A stretch of 64,000 nucleotides of DNA from Chlamydiota bacterium (GTDB taxonomy: Bacteria > Chlamydiota > Chlamydiia > Chlamydiales > Parachlamydiaceae), in NCBI GenBank assembly GCA_013287915.1, contig JABDCX010000002.1, forward strand, positions 37,187-101,186, read 5' to 3'. The notes below the pieces were generated by a model. That model made no database searches and had not been told where the DNA came from. It saw only the letters and a program-made list of their open reading frames with translations. This document shows positions 50,971 through 61,674 of the stretch, piece after piece. The position numbers and the translations under genes were made by a program. How positions within the stretch are numbered: position 1 is the first letter of the stretch; every line of letters starts with the position of its first letter.

Positions 50971-53559
50971 TTAGAGTGTGTAAATATATTTGCCTTGGGC
51001 GTAGTCGATTTCGACGACGGATTTGGGAGGAATTTTCCCTTCCAGGACCCCTTTAGAGAGGAGATTGACGATCTCCGATTGGATGAGCCGCTTGAGAGGA
51101 CGGGCGCCAAAGTAGGGGTCGTAGCCGTCCTTGGCCAGTTGCGCGACAGCTTCCTTGGACCATTTGAGGACGACTTCGCGCTCTTTGAGGCGCTTTGCAA
51201 TGCGCTCGAGCTGGATGAGGACGATTTTCTCCATGTCCTTTTCTTTGAGGGGCAGGAAGGGGAGGATGTCGTCTAACCGGTTGATGAACTCAGGGCGGAA
51301 ATGGGCCTTGATAATGGGTTCAAGGACGGCCATCAGGGTTTCTTTGTCGATCGTGCCTTTCGTGTGCTCCATTTTTTGGAGAAGCTGGTCCGATCCTAGG
51401 TTTGAAGTCATGATGAAGAGGGCGTTCTTGCAGTTGATCACGCGCCCCTTGCTGTCGGTGATCCTTCCATCGTCAAAGATCTGGAGGAGAATATTAAAGA
51501 CGTCGTGGTGCGCTTTCTCGATCTCGTCGAAGAGGACGACCGAGTAGGGTCGGCGGCGGAGCGCCTCAGTGAGCTGCCCCCCTTCATCGTATCCAATGTA
51601 GCCTGGGGGCGACCCGATCAGGCGGGAGACGCTGTGCTTCTCCATGTACTCTGACATGTCGAGGCGAATGAGCGCGTCTTCTTGGTTGAAGAGCTGTTCA
51701 GCGATCGCTTTGGCCAATTCCGTTTTTCCCACTCCTGTGGGCCCCATGAAGAGAAAGGCCCCAACAGGTCTGCCAGGGTCGCTAAGACCAGAGCGTGAGC
51801 GGCGGATTGCTTCACAGATCGCTGTGATTGCCATCTCTTGGCCGACGACCCGTTTTTCGAGATCTTTTTCGAGGTGGAGCAGTTTCTCCGCTTCCCCTTC
51901 GAGCATCTTTTTGACGGGGATGCCGGTCCACTTGGCGACGATGTGGGCGATCAGGTTTTCGTCGACCTCTTCTTGGAGAAGGCGATTGGGGCGTTTGTCG
52001 AGCTGGCTTTGAGCTTCTTCAATCTGTTTGTGGAGTTCGGGGATTTTTTGGTAACGGATCTCCGCCACTTTGTTGTAGTCGGCTTTCCGTTCATACTCTT
52101 CTTCCTGGAAGCGGAGTTTTTCTAGGATGTCTTTTTTCTCTTTAAGCGATTCGATGAGCTTCTTTTCTTGGTCCCACTGTTGCCGGATGATGGCAAGGTC
52201 TTCCTTGATCTTGGCAATCCGTTTTTCAAGATTAGCGGCCTCTGCCTTAGATGTGGGGGTGTTTTCCCGTTTCAGCGCCTCCATTTCGACGATGAGCGTT
52301 GCCAGTTCCCTCTCCTTGGTGTCGATGGGGAGGGGACGGCTGCCAAGCTGCATCCGGATCAAGCTGGCGGCTTCGTCGATCAAGTCGATCGCTTTATCTG
52401 GCAAACGTCTGTCGGTGATGTAGCGGTAGGAAAGGTAGACGGCGGCGTGGATTGCCGACTCGGTGATGTGGACGCCGTGGAAGATCTCATAACGCTCCCT
52501 TAAGCCCCTCAAAATGGCGATCGAATCTTCGAGGCTTGGTTCATTGACCAGGACGGGCTGGAAGCGCCTTTCGAGGGCCGCATCTTTCTCGATATGCTTT
52601 TGGTACTCATTTAAGGTCGTGGCACCAATGCAGTGGAGGGTTCCGCGCGCAAGAGCGGGCTTTAGGAGGTTGGCAGCATCCATGGCCCCTTCTGTGGCTC
52701 CGGCTCCGATCAGCGTGTGCACTTCGTCGATGAAGAGGATCACTTTCCCTTCGCTTTTCTCAATGTCTTGTAAGATCCCTTTCAGACGCTCTTCAAACTC
52801 TCCACGGTACTTTGTTCCTGCGACGAGGCTTCCCATGTCGAGGGCGAGGAGCTGCTTGTTGCGGAGCGAATCGGGAACGTCGTTTTGGATGATTCGCTGG
52901 GCTAAGCCTTCGGCAATCGCCGTTTTACCAACGCCTGGGTCTCCGATCAACATTGGGTTGTTTTTGGTCCGGCGGCTAAGCACTTGCATCGTGCGGCGGA
53001 TCTCTTCATCGCGCCCAATGACGGGATCGAGTTTGCCGCTCATGGCCAGCGCGGTCAGGTTTTTACAGTACTTTTCGAGCGTTTTAAGGCTTGATTCGGC
53101 GTTGGGAGAGTCCATGTGGCGATCGCCGCGGATCTCTTTGATAATGTCTTCGAGTTGTTTAAAGGTGACGCCTGTCCCTTGCCGCCACTTGGCAAAGGGT
53201 TCTCCCCCATTTTTCCAGTAGGAGAGGAGGAAGTGGTCGCTGCTTGTGTAGGTGTCATTCCATTGTTTAGCAAATGCTTGTGCGTCGGTGATCCGCCCCT
53301 GGAGAGAGCGTCCGGCTTGAGGAGGTTCTGGTGGCCCGCTGTAGGTGGGGAGGCGACTGAGCTCTGCCTCCAACTTTTCGACGAGAGAAGTGGGTTGCGC
53401 GTTGAGGGTAGTGAGGATTGAGTTGAAGTACCCTTCAGGTTCGCTTAAAAAAGCCAAAAGTAGATGATTATCAGTAACTTCTGTGTTTTTTCTCTGTTGG
53501 GCAATGGCAAAGGCTTCTTCGATAGCTGCCGTGACACTTTCGGTAAAGTTTTGAGCCAT
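50971..53559 (-). CDS. clpB: ATP-dependent chaperone ClpB
   Basis: Two Walker A motifs ([26 protein letters not shown]), Clp N-domain, middle coiled-coil. Confidence 0.97.
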   Translation of the reverse strand: MAQNFTESVTAAIEEAFAIAQQRKNTEVTDNHLLLAFLSEPEGYFNSILTTLNAQPTSLVEKLEAELSRLPTYSGPPEPPQAGRSLQGRITDAQAFAKQWNDTYTSSDHFLLSYWKNGGEPFAKWRQGTGVTFKQLEDIIKEIRGDRHMDSPNAESSLKTLEKYCKNLTALAMSGKLDPVIGRDEEIRRTMQVLSRRTKNNPMLIGDPGVGKTAIAEGLAQRIIQNDVPDSLRNKQLLALDMGSLVAGTKYRGEFEERLKGILQDIEKSEGKVILFIDEVHTLIGAGATEGAMDAANLLKPALARGTLHCIGATTLNEYQKHIEKDAALERRFQPVLVNEPSLEDSIAILRGLRERYEIFHGVHITESAIHAAVYLSYRYITDRRLPDKAIDLIDEAASLIRMQLGSRPLPIDTKERELATLIVEMEALKRENTPTSKAEAANLEKRIAKIKEDLAIIRQQWDQEKKLIESLKEKKDILEKLRFQEEEYERKADYNKVAEIRYQKIPELHKQIEEAQSQLDKRPNRLLQEEVDENLIAHIVAKWTGIPVKKMLEGEAEKLLHLEKDLEKRVVGQEMAITAICEAIRRSRSGLSDPGRPVGAFLFMGPTGVGKTELAKAIAEQLFNQEDALIRLDMSEYMEKHSVSRLIGSPPGYIGYDEGGQLTEALRRRPYSVVLFDEIEKAHHDVFNILLQIFDDGRITDSKGRVINCKNALFIMTSNLGSDQLLQKMEHTKGTIDKETLMAVLEPIIKAHFRPEFINRLDDILPFLPLKEKDMEKIVLIQLERIAKRLKEREVVLKWSKEAVAQLAKDGYDPYFGARPLKRLIQSEIVNLLSKGVLEGKIPPKSVVEIDYAQGKYIYTL

Positions 53560-53637
53560 GGTGATCTCCTGTGTGGTAAAGAGTGTAGCTTATTCCTAGA
53601 CAGGGTCTGTTGTCAAGAATTCACAGCGGGACAGGCT

Positions 53638-54744
53638 CTAGGGGAGGAAGGTTGGGAGGGAGATTTGAGGATTCAACCACTCAGGCATGCCGGAAGTGAC
53701 ATTCTGGGCTCTTTCTTGACGAAAGGCTTCTTCTGCGGGTTCGCATACAACACTTCCCGTTTGCTGGGTAATGTGAATGACTCGAGGGCCGTTTTTGCCA
53801 TTGAAGAAGAGGGCATAGTGGTCGACAAACCCATCGTTTTCCAATAGAAAAAGTATCTTTCGCTGAACTGCTCCAGGCGCTTGTTGCGACACGTTGAACG
53901 GCCTTCTTTCCGATCTCGAAGGCAATCCAAAATTTGCTGCTCTTGCTTGATTTGTGGGCATCATCAGCCTTCTTCTTCTTGCAGGGGTGGTCCTAGGGTC
54001 GAGAATTTCTTGGTGGATTTCTTGTGACGGGGCTATGACGCCTTGGTTGATCAGATCAATCATGCGTCTTTGTGTAGCCCAGCCTGTAAGAATGGCAGCA
54101 TATTCGATCAGTTGATTGCAGTTGATCGTGGCGTCAAAGGGGAGAAGATCCAGGTTTTCAGGTGCAAACGCATAATCGGTCTGTATCCCTTTCCATTGAT
54201 AGGATCCTACAAGCAGCGATGCCATTAAGAAAAGGGCTTGATCAAGGGGGATTCGGGAACAGAGAACATGGCGCAGTTCTTTGTCACCGAGGACTTCTTG
54301 GCGGCGTTCAACTGCAATGTGGTGAGAGGTGATTAAATCAAGAATTGGTTCGATTTGAATGGGTTCATTGGTTTCGAGGAGTCCCTTGAGCAAAAGGACT
54401 AATCCATTGGGATTAGTATTAATGGATTTTATGGCAATAGCTGATCTTTGGCCGGCTTTGATAGAAAACGTTTGCCAATCCACGCCTTGCTGGATGAGGT
54501 ACGCTGCGGTGGACCATTGTTTTTTGGCAAAAGCGTAGTGAAGTGGAGTATAGAAGTCCTCGCTTGTCGCACTTACTTTATGCAGGGAGTTAATGGCGGT
54601 TGGGTGGCTTTGGTAAAGATTTTTCAGCTCCTCCAACTTGCCGTTCGCGGCTAGGGTGATAGCGAAATAGCCTGGAGAGGAAGGTTCAAAGATTGAAGTA
54701 GGTATTGATGAAGAACTAGTGCTGCCCGAAATGTTAGGTGTCAT
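53638..54744 (-). CDS. Ankyrin-repeat-containing hypothetical protein
   Basis: GYFAITLAANGKLEELKNLYQSHP and YTPLHYAFAKKQWSTAAYLIQQGVDWQTFS resemble ankyrin units; Ser/Thr-rich N-terminus. Confidence 0.65.
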   Translation of the reverse strand: MTPNISGSTSSSSIPTSIFEPSSPGYFAITLAANGKLEELKNLYQSHPTAINSLHKVSATSEDFYTPLHYAFAKKQWSTAAYLIQQGVDWQTFSIKAGQRSAIAIKSINTNPNGLVLLLKGLLETNEPIQIEPILDLITSHHIAVERRQEVLGDKELRHVLCSRIPLDQALFLMASLLVGSYQWKGIQTDYAFAPENLDLLPFDATINCNQLIEYAAILTGWATQRRMIDLINQGVIAPSQEIHQEILDPRTTPARRRRLMMPTNQARAANFGLPSRSERRPFNVSQQAPGAVQRKILFLLENDGFVDHYALFFNGKNGPRVIHITQQTGSVVCEPAEEAFRQERAQNVTSGMPEWLNPQISLPTFLP

Positions 54745-54871
54745 ATGTTACCTATAATAATGCTTTTATTAATAAATAAGCGTTATGTCACATGCATGAT
54801 ATATATTCAATCTATTTTTCCAAATTTTAATACCAAGACCCGTTCTTAACTCCTTATCCGCAGGTCAAACA

Positions 54872-54942
54872 GACGGGGAGACAGAGAGACTCAGAGAAGC
54901 GGCTGTTCGCCCCCCTCCGCGTCTCTCTGTCGTCCGTCTGCG
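54872..54942. repeat. Inverted repeat / hairpin
   Basis: cagacggggagacagagagactc ... gcgtctctctgtcgtccgtctg. Confidence 0.8.
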
Positions 54943-55001
54943 CGCTCAAGTGTTTTATAAAAATAAATAATATAGTATAATATAATTTAGTGAGGTGGAA
55001 C

Positions 55002-55787
55002 ATGGCAGTTAGTTTTTCTGACTTTAAGTTGTTTGATATTAATCTTAATCGTTTTAATCATGGGAGTATTGATCGAGATGAGGTGGAGTTTGTCAAAAAA
55101 ATGACCTTTACCATGGACAAAAGAGTCGTGGGAAATTTGGCTGTGATGATGCGCCGCTTGTGCTATTTAGTCCTACACGGAGAGTTTTTTAATGCCGAGG
55201 CGGAGGCGGAACGATTGAATCTGGATCAAACCGTTTCCAGCATTCAGGAAACATGCGCACCTTGGATCGAAGCAGGAAAAAAAAATACTGCTGAGAAATT
55301 TGCTTTGCTTTCCTCCCCAGAGTTTCAAAAGCAATTTAAGGGGAAGGAAATCGGAACGCTCATTCAGGATTTGGAGAGCATTTTAACCCAGTCACAATTG
55401 GCCCGGGAGGTTCTCTCTAATATCAGCGCAAATGCTCCCGAAATAAAAAAGCTGGATGGAATCAACGAAGAGTTAACGGCTGCGTTGAAATTCTTGAAAG
55501 AGTATGGATTTAATCAGTTGATGAAAAAATATAGTGAAGGGTTGAAACAAGGGGATGTGGATACTCGCAGAAAACAGCTGATCGACTATGCCGATGGGAA
55601 GGATGATACCCGACGGCTTGTTTTCTGGAAATCGGTCAACGAGATGATACCAGAAGAAGGGGCCAAGAAAAAGCCTGCTTTAAACGCTGAAGAGCAACGG
55701 CTTGAAGAGTGGAATAGGCCGCTGACCCGCGACGAACTTCGTAGAAAGATGGAAAGAGCGCGATCAGAGCGCGATCAGCAAAAGTAA
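55002..55787 (+). CDS. Hypothetical protein, predicted mostly helical
   Basis: GAGGTGG then ATG; charged and helical composition. No family recognised. Confidence 0.7.
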   Translation: MAVSFSDFKLFDINLNRFNHGSIDRDEVEFVKKMTFTMDKRVVGNLAVMMRRLCYLVLHGEFFNAEAEAERLNLDQTVSSIQETCAPWIEAGKKNTAEKFALLSSPEFQKQFKGKEIGTLIQDLESILTQSQLAREVLSNISANAPEIKKLDGINEELTAALKFLKEYGFNQLMKKYSEGLKQGDVDTRRKQLIDYADGKDDTRRLVFWKSVNEMIPEEGAKKKPALNAEEQRLEEWNRPLTRDELRRKMERARSERDQQK

Positions 55788-55790
55788 TGA

Positions 55791-56657
55791 TCAAAGAGTC
55801 AAATACTCTTCCAGAAATTTGACGGCTATGAGATCCTGATCTGTGGGTATCCGCGCGAATAATCCCTCTGAAGGGTCTCCTTTAGAGATATTCAATCGCA
55901 ATTTAAACTCTTCGAGCCATGCATTGGTGTTAGGTGATTCAGGTAGGGACTTGGGACTTTCGTCAAGTTCTGTTTGCCTCTCATACGGAGCATCAAACTG
56001 CGCCTTTGTCGTTTCGTTTGTTTGGTCATCGTACAGACCATCTAACGCCACTATATCGTCATCGAATTCATCTATCGCTTCTTTCTCAAGCGTAATTTCG
56101 AGGCATTCCAATGCCAGGCTAAAATCATCTTTAAACTTTAACCGGGATTTTTCAACGCCTTTAACCTGATCCCATCTCTCTTTCATCTTTGCCAAAGTAG
56201 AAATGAGAGTTGACATCCCCTTTTTTTCCTTATAATGATCTTCTTGATATTTTTTGTCGAAATTCGTGCTGCAAATGACCCCACAAAGAGCATTCACTTC
56301 TTGAATAAAAGTCAATCGCAGGGATGCTTTTTTAGTATCTTCTGCTCTTAGAGCCTGATTCAATAAAAGGGAATCAAATCCACTAGGCCCAGCGATAGGG
56401 CCTTTGGACGCCCTGGGAGTGCTAGCTACAGATGAAAAGCTACTACTAGGAAGAGAGGAATGTTCACTTTTTTGGAGTTGAGAAACACGTTTATTAGTCA
56501 TAGGCTTCAAAGGACTGCCTAAAGAGGAGTTTGGGGAAGGAAGGGGAGTCTCTTCCGGCTTAATTACAACCCCATGAGATCCGTCTGCCAATCCCCCATT
56601 TACTGGGGTTTGAATGTGTAGGTTAGAGGTGAGTCTTGAAGATAACATCCTTTGCAC
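55791..56657 (-). CDS. Hypothetical protein with Ser/Pro-rich N-terminus
   Basis: Long ORF; N-terminal 100 residues Ser/Pro-rich, C-terminus helical. No family recognised. Confidence 0.65.
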   Translation of the reverse strand: MQRMLSSRLTSNLHIQTPVNGGLADGSHGVVIKPEETPLPSPNSSLGSPLKPMTNKRVSQLQKSEHSSLPSSSFSSVASTPRASKGPIAGPSGFDSLLLNQALRAEDTKKASLRLTFIQEVNALCGVICSTNFDKKYQEDHYKEKKGMSTLISTLAKMKERWDQVKGVEKSRLKFKDDFSLALECLEITLEKEAIDEFDDDIVALDGLYDDQTNETTKAQFDAPYERQTELDESPKSLPESPNTNAWLEEFKLRLNISKGDPSEGLFARIPTDQDLIAVKFLEEYLTL

Positions 56658-56731
56658 CTGTAAGTGAGGAACATACTAACAGATAGTGGTTTAATAAAGC
56701 AAGCTGTGAAAGTCTCATTTATAGAAAACTG

Positions 56732-56761
56732 TTGACAAAATGGCTTTAGATCTTGTACACT
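56732..56761 (+). promoter_or_regulatory. Putative sigma70-type promoter
   Basis: TTGACA - 18 bp - TACACT upstream of 56793. Confidence 0.55.
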
Positions 56762-56792
56762 GCCTCATTAACCATTTTATTATGGAGTTAAA

Positions 56793-57506
56793 ATGTCAGT
56801 CTCGCCAGTTAGTTTAGATAATATCTATTTTCTTTATGGAAAAGAAAATCAAAATTTAAATAATAAAACCCATATTTGCTTCGGCTACACGGACGATAAG
56901 AAGAAGAATGGAATAGACTGTTATGTCTATGAAGAATGGGGCAGCAGGGAGCAACGTTTAGTGGACTCTATGCTTAAGCCGATGGCTTCAACAATGGAGG
57001 AGTGTAATCTTGGTGATTTAACAGTTTTAGACGTATACCGCAAGATCATTCTGTACAAGAATGAATCCTATAAGGTTAATCAAGAAAGTCTTACGGAAAG
57101 AATATCGAGATTTGCACAAGCACTGATTGTTTGCTCCAAGCATGGGTTTGTTCAGTTGAAGAATATCGACCGATATCAACTGATGGGTACGGTTGGAATT
57201 CTTGTGCAGTGTGTAGGTTTCCCCATTTTGTTTGATGCGATTGCAAATAACTTCAAGCCCAGAATAAGACCTGGAGCGACTCTGATTGAAGTGGCAGAGG
57301 CTTCTCAGAACTTCAAAGAACTACTTAAGCCGTTCAAACGCTTTGTTGTTCGTTATTGTTTAGTGGGTGCTATTGGTGCCCCTATATTTTTGACAGGATT
57401 TCTTCGAAATTTTCAAGATCGCTATCTGTCGTATTATAACGAATTTGGGCCTCCACAACGATTCTATAAACTGCTCAAACTGAGAAAGTTTGTAGAAGTT
57501 GCTTGA
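56793..57506 (+). CDS. Hypothetical protein with two hydrophobic segments
   Basis: GTVGILVQCVGFPILFDAIA and YCLVGAIGAPIFLTGFL. Confidence 0.7.
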   Translation: MSVSPVSLDNIYFLYGKENQNLNNKTHICFGYTDDKKKNGIDCYVYEEWGSREQRLVDSMLKPMASTMEECNLGDLTVLDVYRKIILYKNESYKVNQESLTERISRFAQALIVCSKHGFVQLKNIDRYQLMGTVGILVQCVGFPILFDAIANNFKPRIRPGATLIEVAEASQNFKELLKPFKRFVVRYCLVGAIGAPIFLTGFLRNFQDRYLSYYNEFGPPQRFYKLLKLRKFVEVA

Positions 57507-57520
57507 CGAAAGGCATAAGA

Positions 57521-59563
57521 TCAGAGGGCGATCAGCAAAATAGCTGAATAGGGACCCATTTTGTAAGTCAGGTCTTGGAGAATAGGGCCTCGGTCGTTTT
57601 CGTAAATGTCTTCGGGAGAAGGATTCGCTGTGTTCACCACCCAACGCCAGTGTTTGAAATAGGGGGGCGGGGGAAGGTGCAGGGTTGTTGTGTGGTCTTG
57701 TGCGTTGAAGGCGATATACAGGTCCTGGTTGTGGGCGTGGTCTTTTAGTGTAAAGGCGACGAGGTGGCTATCGCGGTTCCATTCTGGTTTGAATGGTTCT
57801 GTGCCATGCCAGTCGACATCTTTGTTTGTGAGAAAGGTTGTGCGCTTCAAGATTTTATGCCTCTTTCTGAAGGCAATGAGAAGGCAGTAGAAGCGGTAAA
57901 ACTCTTTGTTTTGTTCGATTTGATTCCACAAAAACCAGTTGAGCGGATTGTCTTGGCACCAGGTGTTATTGTTTCCCTGCTTGGTGTGGGCGTATTCGTC
58001 CATGCAAGTCAACATTGGAATCCCTTGAGAGATCATCAGGGCTAGGTGAAAGTTGCGCATCTGCAGCTGGCGGAGGGCAATGATTTTTTTATTGGTGGTG
58101 GGCCCTTCTTCGCCGCAGTTCCAACTTTCGTTGTCACTTGAGCCATCGCGATTATTTTCCCCGTTGTCGAAGTTGTGCTTGGTTTGATAGCTGACGAGGT
58201 CAGCCAGTGTAAATCCATCGTGCGAAGTAATGAAATTGACGCTTGTATAGGGCTTTCGCTTGGCGTAGAGGTCTTCTGAGCCGCAAATGCGCATGGCAAA
58301 TTCTCCGTGGCTCCAGGGGCTGCCTCGAATGAAACGCCTGATGGCATCGCGGTACTTTCCATTCCATTCCATCCAACGGTTTGTTTGCGGGGCAAAATTC
58401 CCCACCTGGTACAGTCCAGAAGCATCCCACGGCTCTGCAATCAGTTTGACGTGAGAAAGGATGGGGTCTTCGGTGATCGCTTTAATGAGGGGAGCCTCTG
58501 CGAGGGGAGTTCCATCGGGCCCCCGTGTGAGGGCTGAGGCCAAATCAAAGCGAAATCCGTCGACGTGCATCTCTGAGACCCAATAGCGAAGCGAGTTGAC
58601 GATCAATTCTTCTACAATGGGGTGATTGGCGTTGAAAGTATTGCCACAGCCAGAGTAGTTGAGATAATCGCCTTCGCTGTCGAGCATGTAGTAGATGCTC
58701 TTATCAATCCCTTTGAAAGAAACTACTTCCCCGTCCTCGTTACCCTCTCCCGTATGGTTGTAGACCACGTCTAGAATGACTTCGATTCCATGCTTGTGAA
58801 GGGTTTTGACGAGCAGTTTAAATTCATTGATAGGCGCATCTTTGTCTGGCGACGAGGCGTATCTCTCCATCGGGGAAAAGAAATTGAGCGTGTTGTAACC
58901 CCAGTAGTTGTAGAGGGGAAGCTTCGATTCGGGATGTGTGACGAAATACTCTTCTTCATCGAATTCGTGGATGGGGAGCAGTTCGACAGCATTGACGCCA
59001 AGTTCTAAAAGGTGGGGGATTTTTTCGATGATCCCAAGGAATGTGCCGCGATTCTTAACTTTGCTTGAAGGATCTTCGGTAAAACCGCGCACGTGCATCT
59101 CATAGATGATTAGATGGTTTGGAGCCAGATTGGGGGGTGCATCGTCTTCCCAATCAAACGGGGGATCGAGGATGATTTCGCTATAAGGATGATAAACAGG
59201 AGGGATATGAGAGCCTGGGACTTTATCGCCTCCCCACCGGTGGCATGAGGAAACTCCTTTGCTGTAGGGGTCGATGAGCTGTTCTGGCACAGGCCCATCT
59301 GCTTTTATCACGTGGTAAGTGTAGACCACCTGAGCAGGATCGATCCCGTGGACGCAGATGTGCCAAACATCACCCGTGCGATTGTTATGAGGGGAAAAAG
59401 GGATCTCTTCGAGAGGTTCGCGGGTGATGCGGTCGTAGAGCCTCAGGGACAGGGCCAGGGCCTCAGAGGAGACCAAGGCGAAGTTAATTCCCTCGTTTTG
59501 TAGAGAAACTCCAAATGGGTGGGAAACGCCATTGGAAGTCGGGGAGCGTTGTTGAAGAGCCAT
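57521..59563 (-). CDS. glgX: Glycogen debranching enzyme GlgX
   Basis: GH13: YEMHVRGFTEDPSSKV, DVVYNHTGEG, DGFRFDLASALTR, NFITSHDGFTLADLVSY. Confidence 0.95.
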   Translation of the reverse strand: MALQQRSPTSNGVSHPFGVSLQNEGINFALVSSEALALSLRLYDRITREPLEEIPFSPHNNRTGDVWHICVHGIDPAQVVYTYHVIKADGPVPEQLIDPYSKGVSSCHRWGGDKVPGSHIPPVYHPYSEIILDPPFDWEDDAPPNLAPNHLIIYEMHVRGFTEDPSSKVKNRGTFLGIIEKIPHLLELGVNAVELLPIHEFDEEEYFVTHPESKLPLYNYWGYNTLNFFSPMERYASSPDKDAPINEFKLLVKTLHKHGIEVILDVVYNHTGEGNEDGEVVSFKGIDKSIYYMLDSEGDYLNYSGCGNTFNANHPIVEELIVNSLRYWVSEMHVDGFRFDLASALTRGPDGTPLAEAPLIKAITEDPILSHVKLIAEPWDASGLYQVGNFAPQTNRWMEWNGKYRDAIRRFIRGSPWSHGEFAMRICGSEDLYAKRKPYTSVNFITSHDGFTLADLVSYQTKHNFDNGENNRDGSSDNESWNCGEEGPTTNKKIIALRQLQMRNFHLALMISQGIPMLTCMDEYAHTKQGNNNTWCQDNPLNWFLWNQIEQNKEFYRFYCLLIAFRKRHKILKRTTFLTNKDVDWHGTEPFKPEWNRDSHLVAFTLKDHAHNQDLYIAFNAQDHTTTLHLPPPPYFKHWRWVVNTANPSPEDIYENDRGPILQDLTYKMGPYSAILLIAL

Positions 59564-60006
59564 CTTGCCTCTTTTCAGGTTTTCAACTCACGCTAGCACG
59601 TCTCTACGAATTTTCGCAAAAAAAAGATCAGCGATTCTTCATTTATATTTAACAGTCTTAATATAAGCGTGTTAAGACTGTATATCCAGGTGATTCTTAT
59701 ATGAAAACCACATAAAAATAAATTAAAATTTTATTTATATATAAACTGTAATAAAAATTTTGAGTAATTATATAGATCGCGATATAATCATAAGTAGGGC
59801 AAGTAGAATGTAGAGTTCATCGCTCAAAGGGGTGTTTGGAAATTTTGTGGATGTGCACAAAAGTCGTTTACTTTTAAAGTGCATTGAGGCAATTTGGATT
59901 TAGTTATTGATTTCGATGATCCTGAAGTAGGTCCCGACAACGCAACAAGTAAGTCGTGTCTGAGAGGGGTCTCTCTAGGTCATCATCAATTTTTTTGGAG
60001 GTATTT

Positions 60007-60516
60007 ATGTCTTTTGAAAATGCTAAACACAACCTGAAAGAGTTTGGAAAAGAACTTGGACTTGAAGGTTTGGAGTTTGATGAAAACAACACGTGTATCT
60101 TAGGGATTGACGATGCGTTTTCACTGCACCTCACTTATGAACCAAATTCGAAGCGGCTCTACATGTATTCGCCACTCCTCGATGGGCTTCCCAAAGATGA
60201 CAAAGTGCGCTTGCGTCTTTATGAAAAGCTTCTCGAAGGCTCTATGCTCGGCGGCCAAATGGCTGGCGGCGGGGTAGGGGTTGCGGTCAATGAAGAGTTG
60301 ATCCTGATCCACTGCACGCTCGATATGGAGCACGCTGTCTCCTCAGCATTGCGCGCATTTGCACCTTTGTATGTGGAAACAGTAGAAAAATGGAGAAAAA
60401 TTTGCGCCGAGATCGCTGAAGGAAGAGCCGAGTCAACGAAGAAAGAAGGCGCTGCTCCCGCACCAATGGCTCATGGTGGTGGCGGAAAACCAGGACAAGG
60501 CTTTATCAAGATTTAA
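60007..60516 (+). CDS. slc1: CesT-type type III secretion chaperone, Slc1-like
   Basis: NTCILGIDDAFSLHLTYEPNSKRLYMYSPLLDGLP...YEKLLEGSMLGGQMAGGGVGVA; next to glgX. Start reassigned after GGAGG. Confidence 0.9.
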   Translation: MSFENAKHNLKEFGKELGLEGLEFDENNTCILGIDDAFSLHLTYEPNSKRLYMYSPLLDGLPKDDKVRLRLYEKLLEGSMLGGQMAGGGVGVAVNEELILIHCTLDMEHAVSSALRAFAPLYVETVEKWRKICAEIAEGRAESTKKEGAAPAPMAHGGGGKPGQGFIKI

Positions 60517-60533
60517 AGTCAGTCAAATAGTTT

Positions 60534-60582
60534 GTGGCTGTGTAGAGGATCAGATCTCTATGCAGGCCACGACTCTTTTTTT
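60534..60582 (+). terminator. Rho-independent terminator after slc1
   Basis: gtggctgtgtagag...ctctatgcaggccac followed by gactctttttttt-like T run. Confidence 0.8.
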
Positions 60583-60625
60583 ACATCTGTGATATCTATT
60601 CCCAGTCTTCGAGAGGAATTCAGTC

Positions 60626-61456
60626 ATGAAAGGCTTTTGCCCGCTGGCTTCCGGTTCGAAAGGCAACTCGATCTATTTCGGTACAGAGCAGACGAAAATT
60701 CTCATCGATGCCGGTCTTAGCGGCAAAGCAATTGTACAGAAGCTTTCAGAAATCAATGTTGATATTTCTGACATTGATGCCATTTTAATCAGCCACGAAC
60801 ATACCGACCACATTCAAGGTGTAAAAACGCTTGCTTCTAGGTATGGAATTCCGGTTTTGGCAAACGCCGAGACAGCCAAGGGGATAGTGGCAGCCCTTCA
60901 GGAGTGCCCGAAGTTTAAAATCTTTGCGACTGGCGAACCGTTCGAGTTTGGCGATTTGGAAATTCATCCTTTCACTATTCAACACGACACATTAGATCCC
61001 GTGGCATTTACGATTAAAACAGGCGGGCTCAAACTTGGTTTTTGTACTGACTTAGGGTTTGTCACAACCCTTGTTGCCCATCAGTTGCGCGCGTGCGATT
61101 ATCTCTATGTAGAAGCAAACCATCAACCTTCGATGGTACACGCTTCTGCGCGTCCGATGGTCTATAAGCAGAGGGTGCTCAGTCGTACAGGACACCTCTC
61201 CAACGAGGCGTGCGGGGAGTTGCTGACAAGCGTGTACCACGCCGATCTCAAACACGTCCATTTAGCGCATCTTTCTTCGGAGTGCAACACCCCAGAGGTC
61301 GCTCTCAATGTGGTGCAAGGCATTTTATCTGCTCAAGGGATCTCTGTGGAGATGTGCGTGGCTCCACAGCACATGATCAGCAAAGCGATCCACTTCACCT
61401 CACATTCTACCGCACATTTCACCACTGAGATCAGTGAGACCAGTGAGAGACTGTGA
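60626..61456 (+). CDS. MBL-fold metallohydrolase, YycJ/WalJ-like
   Basis: LASGSKGNSIYFG, LIDAGLSGKAI, ILISHEHTDHIQGV. The C-terminus runs into a palindromic repeat. Confidence 0.9.
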   Translation: MKGFCPLASGSKGNSIYFGTEQTKILIDAGLSGKAIVQKLSEINVDISDIDAILISHEHTDHIQGVKTLASRYGIPVLANAETAKGIVAALQECPKFKIFATGEPFEFGDLEIHPFTIQHDTLDPVAFTIKTGGLKLGFCTDLGFVTTLVAHQLRACDYLYVEANHQPSMVHASARPMVYKQRVLSRTGHLSNEACGELLTSVYHADLKHVHLAHLSSECNTPEVALNVVQGILSAQGISVEMCVAPQHMISKAIHFTSHSTAHFTTEISETSERL

Positions 61457-61661
61457 AAACATAAGAAAAAGTTAATCATTAAAGCAAGCAGTGTAATTTT
61501 GGAAAGTATCATTTGTTTTCTTTGCGCCTTTGCGTTGAATCATTCAAAGGGTTTAAACGCAAAGACGCGAAGACGCGAAGAATAAGACAGGGTTGTCTGT
61601 CTTAGAGACTTTCTCAAGGCTCTCGGGGTCTCTCACTGATCTCACTGGTCTCAGTGGTGAA
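61418..61661. repeat. Nested palindromic intergenic element
   Basis: Outer arms ttcaccactgagatcagtgagaccagtgagagact (61418-61452) and gtctctcactgatctcactggtctcagtggtgaa (61628-61661). Inner arms ctttgcgcctttgcgttgaa / aaacgcaaagacgcgaag (61520-61580). Confidence 0.88.
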
Positions 61662-61674
61662 AAAATATCGTTCG

